Shown: one piece after another, positions 30,541 through 39,900 of the stretch
How positions within the stretch are numbered: position 1 is the first letter of the stretch
How the letters are laid out: every line of letters starts with the position of its first letter
Origin: Asterias rubens
Lineage: Eukaryota; Echinodermata; Asteroidea; Forcipulatida; Asteriidae
Assembly (NCBI RefSeq): GCF_902459465.1
Contig: NC_047066.1
Coordinates: 10,791,047 to 10,855,046 of the forward strand
Direction of reading: 5' to 3'
DNA: 64,000 nt
The notes under the pieces: generated by a model
Database searches by the model: none
Seen by the model: only the letters and a program-made list of their open reading frames with translations
What the model was told of the DNA's origin: nothing
Position numbers and translations under genes: made by a program

Positions 30541-33162
30541 ATGGAAGTTCACGCAGAAGTTTCTCCGGGACTTTTTGACTTGCCTCTTCCAATCAATGAC
30601 AAGAACATCGACAAAGGTGCTGTTCAAAGGAAACTTCTGGATGTCGAACATGACTTGAAATCACGGCTAGACAGACCTGAAGAGCTCGCCATACTAAACC
30701 TCCTTGGTGTGTTCAAGTTCAGTCTCAAACGTTTCGGCGATGCACTGGAAGACTTCCGCGCTGTTCTTCAAAAGGACCCAGATAATCTGAACGCGATGGC
30801 CAATATGCAACACGTGTTGACTAAACTTTACAGAATGAACGAAGCCAAGACCTTCCAAAGTCAACTTGAAGGTTGGAATGCTCACGCTGCGGAGGGCGCC
30901 GCCAGTGCCCAGGTTTTAGACCCAGCAGATCAAACCGTTATTAAAGCAAGGTCGAGATGTCTAGCTGAGCAGGGTTACATGTTCGCTGCAGCTGACATTC
31001 ACACAGATGATGCTAGTAACGAGAGATACCAGCAATCCAATCAGATCTTCAAGCAGGCACTCGTATGTGCAGGTGAAGCTGTTGACACACCGGAACGAGA
31101 TTTCTGGGAGTTTATGATCGCTAAAAACGCCAACAAACTCTTTACTTCCTTCACATATAAGGAGGATCGGAAAAAGACTCAAGACTACTTGGAAGAATCT
31201 GTGCAACTATTTTACGGATTAACTCAAAGGAGTCCTGGCGACCCCGAGTATCAGTGGGAAAGCTGGCGTAACATGGCCGACATATTTCGTCGGATAAACC
31301 TAACAAAACTTCTGAGCCACAGCCTTGATCAATTGAAAGAATTGAGACATTACATCGAGTCTGATCCAGAGGAATGTATGAAGAAAGCAATGGAGATAAG
31401 TCCCGATAACCCAAGACTTCTTGCCCGCTATGCAAACTTTGTGTACTCTTTGAAAAGAGACACATGTACCAAGAGGGCGCTCGATTTGCTGGATAGATCA
31501 ATCAGCCTGGATGACAGCGACTACAATTTCTACGCTTTCAGCACGAGGGCAACGATTCGTTTGAAAACCTACCAGTGGAAACTTAGGAAGTCAGAGGAAG
31601 ACAGCACACGATGTACCCCGCCGAAACTTGAGCTCCTGGAAATGGCAAGTGCTGACCTGGAGAGAGCGATAGAATTTCGCAACACTTCGTGGAATCTGAT
31701 GGACTTAGCTGATGTCTGTTGCCACAAAGTGAAACATTATCCATCGGGGGATCCATCACAGCGTAAGTGTATCGAAAAGGCTTTCGATTTACTCGCCCGA
31801 GCCCAGGAATGTAACGATCAAAAGAAGGTCCTCAAAAATGTCAGCCGGTCCCGCGGTCGGATCTTCTTTGACGTAGGCGAGTATCGGCAGGCAATACGTT
31901 GCCACCAAATGGCGGTAGATCTTGAGCCTGCTGTCACTACTTTCACAGGTTACTACCATGAGCTGTTTCGTAGCTACCTTTGTCTAATGAAGAGCAAACA
32001 AGAAGATGACATTTTTCATGAGATGGCAGATTCTTTGAGGAAAGCGATAAATAAATACGGAGGGGGTAAGCTAATAACCCATTGTTTTGGCCGCTTGCGA
32101 AATGAGTACATAAATGAATTACGGTTATTCACAGAGTTTTGTGAGAAGATTGTCGACAATAAGGGAATTTTGTACGTACTGGAGTCCAAGGAGCCTCCAT
32201 CTCCGTTAACACCACCGAAAAGACAAGGTGGAACCCTTGAGAAAGTATGGTTAAACACACCACCGAGTCAGCAAGGAACCATTGAGCACGTATGGGCAAA
32301 TCCAACCCAACCACATCGGCCAAAAGCTTCATTGAAGGTGAACCTAATGGATCGGTTCAAGCCACTTTCAGAGAAACCAGAGCTTCGTGGAAACAGGAGT
32401 GATGTGGGGTCGACGGCAGTGGTTGGAGGAACAAACACCACGGATGAAGATGAAGGTATAGCGCCACTGAGTGGAATCAGGTGCACGAATGTCAAACAGT
32501 CATCAGATCAGGAGCCTCCCGGCAGCAGAAGTGATGTAAGGTTGGCAGCTTCCCAGTTTGAAGGGTCAGACACCCATGAGGAGGAGGAGGAAGGTATAGC
32601 GCCACTGGTGAGTAGATTTGGGGGCATGGAGTTCAGCGTCCCATCAGGTCAGGATGTCCAAGAACCAGGAGCACAATCTCAGCCACCTGCTGGGTCTCCA
32701 TCAGGCGCGGTGAGTCCTGACAAAGATCAAAAGTTCTTGTTTGATTTCTATGTTGCACACGGAGAGAGTGACGAAAAATGGGTTGAGGACACCATTCTCC
32801 ATGAGTTAACGATTATGCGAGACTTAAAGGGATGCACGTATAAAAAAGATGCAACCCTGGGGTCTTGGGTATATTCGGGTAAACTTGATCTGATGAAGCA
32901 GTGTGCCTGTATCTTGGTCCTCTATGGGGAAGATTTTAAAGATGAGCAGTACTTAGTGCAACAGACACTCAAATTAAAAAAGGAATGTGGTATGAATGTT
33001 ATTCCAATAGAAAGGGATGGATTATCGGTACCTGATGAACTAAGCGTCATGACAAGTTTTAATGCCAGTGCTAAGAGAGTAGATTGGAATAGACTGGCGC
33101 AGTCCATTAAAAACACGAAGGGTGCCCCTAGCTATAATATGGGACAAGGACTGAAACAATGA
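30541..33162 (+). CDS. TTC22-like TPR protein with C-terminal TIR domain (873 aa)
   Basis: One uninterrupted coding exon. ATG 30541 is preceded by an acceptor ending TTGTTGTCTATCCAG at 30488; in-frame codons upstream do not begin with ATG. Residues about 1-560 form the TPR body, with DRPEELAILNLLG, KDPDNLNAMANMQHVL, RCLAEQGYMFA and PDNPRLLARYANFVYSLKR. Residues about 560-730 are a Pro/Ser/Glu linker with one to two diverged copies of the 47-residue unit that is amplified in the 982-aa sister. Residues about 733-858 are the TIR domain: FDFYVAHGESDEKWV, CTYKKDATLGS, CACILVLYGEDF, MNVIPIERDG. From the linker end through the stop codon the DNA is nearly the same as the minus-strand gene at 5333, including silent positions, whereas the TPR part is clearly diverged. 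A possible AATAAA lies at 33806, beyond a MITE inserted in the 3' flank. Confidence 0.88.
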   Translation: MEVHAEVSPGLFDLPLPINDKNIDKGAVQRKLLDVEHDLKSRLDRPEELAILNLLGVFKFSLKRFGDALEDFRAVLQKDPDNLNAMANMQHVLTKLYRMNEAKTFQSQLEGWNAHAAEGAASAQVLDPADQTVIKARSRCLAEQGYMFAAADIHTDDASNERYQQSNQIFKQALVCAGEAVDTPERDFWEFMIAKNANKLFTSFTYKEDRKKTQDYLEESVQLFYGLTQRSPGDPEYQWESWRNMADIFRRINLTKLLSHSLDQLKELRHYIESDPEECMKKAMEISPDNPRLLARYANFVYSLKRDTCTKRALDLLDRSISLDDSDYNFYAFSTRATIRLKTYQWKLRKSEEDSTRCTPPKLELLEMASADLERAIEFRNTSWNLMDLADVCCHKVKHYPSGDPSQRKCIEKAFDLLARAQECNDQKKVLKNVSRSRGRIFFDVGEYRQAIRCHQMAVDLEPAVTTFTGYYHELFRSYLCLMKSKQEDDIFHEMADSLRKAINKYGGGKLITHCFGRLRNEYINELRLFTEFCEKIVDNKGILYVLESKEPPSPLTPPKRQGGTLEKVWLNTPPSQQGTIEHVWANPTQPHRPKASLKVNLMDRFKPLSEKPELRGNRSDVGSTAVVGGTNTTDEDEGIAPLSGIRCTNVKQSSDQEPPGSRSDVRLAASQFEGSDTHEEEEEGIAPLVSRFGGMEFSVPSGQDVQEPGAQSQPPAGSPSGAVSPDKDQKFLFDFYVAHGESDEKWVEDTILHELTIMRDLKGCTYKKDATLGSWVYSGKLDLMKQCACILVLYGEDFKDEQYLVQQTLKLKKECGMNVIPIERDGLSVPDELSVMTSFNASAKRVDWNRLAQSIKNTKGAPSYNMGQGLKQ

Positions 33163-33332
33163 TGCCCCTGAGAAAGTTAGGATATACCGGTTGTGTGGTA
33201 AACTGGAACACAAGAAGCAGTGAGTGTGCCTGTATTTTGTTCCCCTATGTGGAAGATTTTGAAGATTTGATCCAAAAGATACTGAAACATGTACAGGAAT
33301 TTGGCTTGAACATTATTCAAATAGATATTTGA
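33159..33332 (+). pseudogene. Relic of a second TIR domain
   Basis: A 57-codon frame overlapping the preceding stop as ATGA, the counterpart of the 109-codon frame at 5007-5336. The first 80 or so bases are almost identical between the two loci, encoding LRKLGYTGCVVNWNTRSSE; it then degrades and stops early at ...FGLNIIQIDI. Most likely non-functional. Confidence 0.55.
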
Positions 33333-33364
33333 TTGGTGGTAACCATAGAAACGAGTGTCTTTAA

Positions 33365-33740
33365 AGGAATATTACAGAATTGGTAAGAAAACAAAATCGT
33401 GAAGATCATAGATTTACATCAAACTTACACGGTCTAATGATGATGATAATAGAAAACATCCCTTGAAATATTTCTGCCTAAAATGTCATATTTGATGAGA
33501 AATCAATAATTTAACTTTGCGTTTGGAGTTTATCGCTCAGTGAGCGTTTTATTCATTTTTTTTTGCATCAATGTCATGCAAAATGTGTGACCGGTTTTTC
33601 ACTATTTTCTCGTGACCCAGACGCCCGATCGATCTCAAACTTCTACAGGTTTGTCAGTTTATGTATATGGTGGATTACATAAAGTGCTTACACTGCCAGC
33701 AACTGTTTTGTTAGAAAAAAAACAATTCTGTAATGTTCCT
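33365..33740. repeat. TTAA-flanked MITE, family C
   Basis: TTAA then AGGAATATTACAGAATTGG on the left; CAATTCTGTAATGTTCCT then TTAA on the right. The interior carries GACGCCCGATCGATCTCAAA and CTACAGGTTTGTCAGTTTAT, which align with the core of families A and B. Confidence 0.85.
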
Positions 33741-35100
33741 TTAAACGTTTTGATGCCAGTGCTCAGGGTGTCTAAAAAATATTTACGCTTTTGAAATGGC
33801 TGCCGAATAAAAAATATATGATTCTTGGGGAAAAGGTTTAGATGTATGGATAGCCCATGGACTCAACTTAATGACACCTAAAAGTCCGAAAATAATTCAT
33901 GCTTGGGTGAGCACTGCTCACTTTTGTAAAGGGTAAGAATATTAGTTTGCGCATAAATTATTAGCCTTCCAATTTGTGAGAGGTAGTCCTTTGGAGCTTA
34001 CAGCATTCTTCGGTAGAAGACAAATAGTCATTCTGATTGTTTAGTTTAATAGCACACAAACTATGTTTCGGGTTTTGTCGTTAGCAGAAAAATAATAAAA
34101 CTTAAATTTAGTAAAATATTATAACTTTATGATAATTTTGTTTATGATGAAGTAGTATACGGCAATATACATGTATGTATTGTTCAGTTGGACTTCCGGT
34201 TTGACATTTATGCGGTGATATCAATTTACAAATCAGTTGAACTTCCGGTTCGGACAGGTATTAATGAGGTATAGTTGGGTCGAAATAAATAATATAAAAA
34301 CATAAAACCATATTGACGTTTTTTTGGTAAACTGTACATTTCGGCTTTTAGCCGCTGTAATGTTGTATTTTAATAAACAATGAATACTGTATTGGCACAC
34401 ATTTATTCCATTGCTGCCCTACATCTACACTTACTTACACATTTTACAAGTTTTATAAATATATTCAAATTATGAGTAGTTTACACTATTACTTAGTATC
34501 TTAGGATATGAAAGTTTACAATGATTTAGATAGTTTTATATTACATAGGAAGCTTTTAAAGTAGGACAACAATTAGGTTAGGGTGAAGCAGAGGCTTTTG
34601 TGCCTTAACCTATGGACAGACAAACAACATAAAATACTATACAGAAGAAAGAAAACACAAGACAGACTAGACAAACAGAATACACGACAGAGGCCAATAT
34701 AATAGATGGTGAGTAAGTTAACAATATACTTCAAACCTACGAATAAGCATCAAGAAGTTTTTTTAAAAATTTTCTTGTGAATGCAGGAAGAGTGATTGAA
34801 GATTTAATTTAGTAACTCAAATTATTCCAAAACATAATGCCACGTATTTTGGTATAATGCTGTTCTCTGGCGGGAAACGAACAGGTTTTTATTGGCAGTG
34901 CTACGAGTATAGTGAGAATGGATGTTTGAAGTTAGTGTGAAAAGTGACTTAATGCAACTTGGCAATGCGTTATTCATAGCTTTATACATAAATTTACCCG
35001 AATTTAGTTGGTAAAGGTCAACAATTTGTAGTAATCTAAGATTACAAAATAATGGAGCCGTATGGTCACGGGCACCAGCATTTCATTTGGTCTAAGAAAT
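33741..35100. other. Intergenic, nothing recognised
   Basis: AT-rich, with no credible coding frame. A short direct repeat, GTTGGACTTCCGGTTTGACA / GTTGAACTTCCGGTTCGGAC, lies at about 34188-34256. Confidence 0.45.
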
Positions 35101-35440
35101 TATTATACGTATCGTTTGATATTGTTTTGAGAAATTATTGTTTTCCAATCAGTTGTATTTAATTGTTGGATAAATTGTTGAGTATTATAACCGTTAATTA
35201 GACGCTTTTTAAATTTCTGTCTGTTTGTCACATTATTATTCGAGCTACCAACAATCAGAAATACTGGTAAATGGTCACTTATGTCGGTTTCCATAACACC
35301 GGCAGAATGATTCATTAAGTCATTTGTTAGAATGTTGTCAATTAAAGCAGCACAATTTATAGTTATTCTTGTTGGTTTAGTTATTGTTGGGGAAAATTAT
35401 TGAGAAACTAAAGTATCAACAAATGTTTTCACAGCATTAT
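35041..35440 (-). pseudogene. Non-LTR retrotransposon (LINE) fragment, endonuclease end
   Basis: On the minus strand the translation reads PTITKPTRITINCAALIDNI followed by a short gap and METDISDHLPVFLI, the characteristic C-terminal part of the APE-type endonuclease of Jockey/CR1/L2-like LINEs (SDH motif). There is a stop just 5' of the PTITKPTR motif and a frameshift after about 35103, where NNFLD-like residues continue in another frame. A 5'- and 3'-truncated dead copy. Confidence 0.8.
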
Positions 35441-35499
35441 CTAATACTAAACAATATGCATTTCAAAACAGAAGTAGTTGTCAAGATGAAAACGTTTAA

Positions 35500-35839
35500 A
35501 GCCCTTACACTTTCGGTATAGAAAAGAAGAAAAAAAATCACAGGTTTGTAATTAATTTACAGGGTTTACAGAACGTAATGGTGAAAGACTTCTCCATGAA
35601 ATGCTTTACTTTTTGAGAAAACATTAAAACAATATCAATTCTCGTACGCGAGAATGACGGATTTATTTTAAACGCACGGCGAAACGTGCGGAAACAAGAG
35701 TGGGTTTTCCCGTTATTTTCTCCCGACTCCGATGTCCGATTGAGCGTAAATTTTCACAGGTTTATTATTTTATATATAAGTTGTGATACACGAAGTGTGG
35801 GACTTGGGAAATACTGTTTACCGAAAGTGTATAATGGCT
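35500..35839. repeat. TTAA-flanked MITE, family B
   Basis: TTAA then AGCCCTTACACTTTCGGTA on the left; TACCGAAAGTGTATAATGGCT then TTAA on the right. The interior matches the 26383 copy, for example GTGGGTTTTCCCGTTATTT and TTTTCACAGGTTTATTATTT. Confidence 0.85.
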
Positions 35840-35869
35840 TTAAACAAATAACGTTACTGCAGATATTAA

Positions 35870-36253
35870 AGGAACACGTTGCCTTGGATCAGACGAGTTG
35901 GTCTATAAAAAACGTCTGTAACCGTTTTTTATAAAATGCATATGGTTGGAAAGATGTTTTAAAAGTATAATACAATGATCCACACAAGTTTGCCTCGAAA
36001 TTGCGTGGTTTTCCTTTTACTGTGCGAACTAACACGGTCGGCCATTTATGGGAGTCAAAAATTTGACTCCCATAAATGGCTGACCGTGTTAGTCGACGAG
36101 GTAAAAGGAAAACCGTGCAATTTCGAGGCATGTTTGTGTGGATCATTGTATTCTACTTTTACATCATCTTTCTAACCAATGCATTTGATAACAAACGGTT
36201 ACAAACGCTTTTTATAGACCAACTCGACCGATCCAAGGCAATGTGTTCCTCCT
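35870..36253. mobile_element. 384-bp palindromic TTAA element, family D
   Basis: TTAA then AGGAACACGTTGCCTTGGATC on the left; the inverse, GATCCAAGGCAATGTGTTCCTCCT, then TTAA on the right. The two halves are inverted copies throughout, meeting at GGGAGTCAAAAATTTGACTCCC near 36059. A decayed half-copy is at about 23425-23590. Confidence 0.88.
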
Positions 36254-36737
36254 TTAAAAAAAGCAATATTAGGGAGGTTAAGCTGCACGTTCCGCGTAAC
36301 GTGAACGTCAGAAAATTGTGTCGTTAACATTTTTTTAGCATACGTGAAGTTACAATTTTTTTACGTCAGGTTCATATGTGCGGCCAGACGTCATACGTGA
36401 GCATCCAATAAGCCAAAGTGGCGACGTCACCCTGAATCAACACTACTTATTTGTTGATGTTCACTTGTTTGCTCGCGTACCGTGCAGCTCAACCTCGCCA
36501 CATAGTTTATTTTTAAACCCTGAAATGTTTTCCTGATAATAATCTCCTCTATAGTCAACTAGATCAGTGTACGGTGTCTACGGTGTACGGTGTACGCTCA
36601 TTACTAGGGCCTTGTCTGTTGACGTTTGATTATTTGGGGGTCATTTTAGGGTCCTGCGTCTTGTCCACCGAGCGTCTTATCCGCAGGAAAATACGGTACT
36701 TTCGATCCTAGATAATCTTAAGTGAACCAATGTTGAT

Positions 36738-36867
36738 CTTTTGGGACGCCAGGTGGCAGCAGACTTACCAGGTAAAAACCATTGTTCTCGGTAATGTGCG
36801 CAATCTGTTAACTACGTAAACAATAGAAGTTTATATGGTAAGTCTGCTGCCACCTAGCGTTCCAAAG
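36738..36867. repeat. 130-bp hairpin MITE
   Basis: Arms of about 30 bases: TTGGGACGCCAGGTGGCAGC...ACTTACCA and the inverse TGGTAAGT...GCTGCCACCTAGCGTTCC. It lies just 3' of the monocarboxylate-transporter stop codon. Confidence 0.75.
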
Positions 36868-36998
36868 TCTCACATTCGTCGTTGGCGGTTTCACTGCAAA
36901 TTCACCAGAATAAAATTAAGGAGGGGGAGGGGGCTGAATGTCCAATCCTTGATCCCAATTAAGAGGTATACGTAAAGTATTCCTCTTTGATGTGACAA

Positions 36999-39900
36999 TC
37001 ATGGTTGTGCCTCAGATGAACTGCGCTGACTTTTCTGCCTCCAGTGCAACCACAGTGCAGCAGCAACCGCCAGTAATTGTACACCAGCCATTAGACCGAA
37101 AACCACTTTGTAGTCTCCAATAGTATCATAAATCAAGCCTGGTGGATACAAAAGCATAAAGAAAACATACACATATAAGATATATAAGTAGTGTCGAGGG
37201 CAGATACCCTATGTGAACTATTTTGGGGGATTGTGCATTCGTCCAGAGTTGTATGCCTTGTGACTTAGACTTGTCTGACCTTTAGCCCTCCCCCTGTTTG
37301 GACTCGTTTTTGGACCTATATGTGACCATCTTGACTCTGGAAGTCAGATTCGACCATCAGGACTTGATCTGGACCATCTGGACATATTTGGTTTGAAGGT
37401 TAGACATCAAAGTTGTGTTTCAACAGAATAATGTGCAGAATTGTAAAACTTTCTTGCAGTATTGTTTGTGTTATCTCTGCAGACAAGGACATGAACTCAC
37501 CTGGAAAATATAAAAGAAGGAGTAATGTCGAACCAGATGCAACTCCTAACAATCCCAGTGCATGCCCCATCTGTTCTTTACCGAATACCTTCTTAGTGGC
37601 AACATCCATGAGTATTGAACTCATTGCGAAAGCGTTCCCGAACATGAAAGCATTCGCAATCACCGCCCAATAGGACGTCAACCATGGATCGACAGCATAA
37701 TAAATGGCAACTGAAAGCTGAGCTATAGCAAGCCACGTGTAAGTGCTGACAGCCTGCACAGAATTAATCAGTGGACAAATCACAATGCAAGCTACCGTTC
37801 TTCCAATTCCATAAGAGACAATAAAATGCGATGCGTCTTCCAGTGTGAAATCTTTATACACAGTACTGTACTGCACATAGTATATTAGCCAAGACATATA
37901 AACCATTGTCCAAACGCAGACTATAAATACAACCAGCCAGAAAGATATCGATGATAATAAACCAAGCCGGAATGTATCTTTGGCAAATGAGTTGAGTGTG
38001 GTAAAACAAGAACAGCTAAAGCAACTTCTTGGTACCACTTTGTCGTTCTTAATGGCCTCTTGGTCTTCGTCCGTGTGAGCTGCCTCATAACCATTATGAC
38101 TGCAACTTGCAGCAGTTGGTTTAACTAGAGCTCCACAGACAGCAAGGTGCAAGAATAAAGCTCCAAGTAGTAGCATAGTTCCCCTCCAGCCGTAGATATC
38201 TAGAAAGAGTTGTATCAAAGGCACAGCAGCCACGAATGCAAATGAGTCGCCCAAACTCGCAATGCCATAGGCCAATGTGATGGATTGACTGAAGTAGCCT
38301 CCAACCAGATGTTTCGTTACGATGAACGAGATGCCGACAGCCGGTCCTGAAGAGTAAAACACTCAGTATTTAACAACTAATCGTAAAAGAAGTTGAACAG
38401 GCAAAACACAGTCAATTCACAAATCAATAAATAAAACAGGATTATTCCTTACAATTTAGGAAAAACTTTTGATCATAGCACTGATGATTGTTTTCACACC
38501 TGAAATTTTCGACGGACACTTCGGTGTTCATGAAGTTTACCTAAAAAATTGTATCCAACTACAAGTACAGATGAAGTTTCACGATAGGATTATTCCTTTT
38601 GTAATAAAAATAAAACATGGTTTCATCGACCCACTTAATTTGCATTTTACGATTTTGTTTTCAGCTGGTGCCAGCATTGGATTGTTTGTATTCGTATTCA
38701 TGAAGTCTCCCCAAAACTATTAAACATAATATTTTGTTTTGTACACAAGATCATTCTGCATCGATTCAATTACCTGTTAATACGGCAAGGATTACGATAA
38801 TGGCGTATAAACTGGGTAGAAATGATGCAGCAATCATGGAGATACCTGCGACCAATCCACTCACTGTCACCACGGTTCTCGCGCCAAATCTCTCTTTTAG
38901 TGGAGTTGCTAGGATGCCTTTAGGGGGAACAAAACGTTTGTAATAAGACTCAATGAATTCGTGACACTATAAGGTGGTACCCAAAATAATTAAAAGGGAT
39001 GTTAAACATCTAAGCCAGTAATTTTACAATTCATCGTTGGTTAAATTCCACTCAATTTCTTGCAGACACTACCCATTCACTCGAGTTTACCCCCTTTGGT
39101 ACCAAGACAACTCGTTTTCACAAATACTTTTGAAGAACTTTCCGATGATAGATTGTAAATGAGTTCTGAGTGGTTCATGAGTATATTATTTTGTATTATT
39201 TTTAGTTGATGCAATTTGATCAGTGTTGGCATCGGCCCTTTTGGTTTTAAAGTTTCGAATCGGTTTTAAATTTTCACTTCAACCAAGTGAAGTGAGGCCC
39301 TTTTTTATTTTTATTTGTTAAAGTTATTTTTTAACCACAACACCTGTTACATTGACCCCTGAACTATACTTTGGTTTAATTCAAGTCTATTTATGTTTTC
39401 CCTGTCAACGGCTTTGTTGTACACATGAAAATAAATTGTTCAAATTCCAACAATAAAATCTGTGGATATCACAGGAACTAATAGCCCCATGCAAGCAAAA
39501 TGAGTGCCTGTTTATGCAACAACAATTTATAAACACCTAAAACAGTTTATCCATTATGATTGGTCGAGAGGGCATCACATGGGGATAATATAACACCAGT
39601 GTGATTATAAGACAGTTTCTTCATTCCTATTGGTCGAGAGCAATGGCTGGAACAAGTATTTTAATATTTGAATGATAAATTACCTCTTTATCAATAACTA
39701 CAATACTTCACTATCAGCAGCTCTCCATTGCTCGTGACCACGTACAACAGCAAATAGTGTCAAGGGGTCAATTTTGTAAAGCTGATTCAGCATATTTTGC
39801 TTAAACACAAAAGAGATTGCTTATTCTACACATACTGGCTACACTGGTTGTGACTAATATTTAGCTGCTGTTTACTTTATAGCAATTGAGTGGAGTCTTG

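Noticed and set aside
35889-36175. Two opposite-strand frames beginning MIHT that resemble each other
   Set aside because: They are the two halves of a palindromic MITE, so the similarity follows from the inverted repeat.
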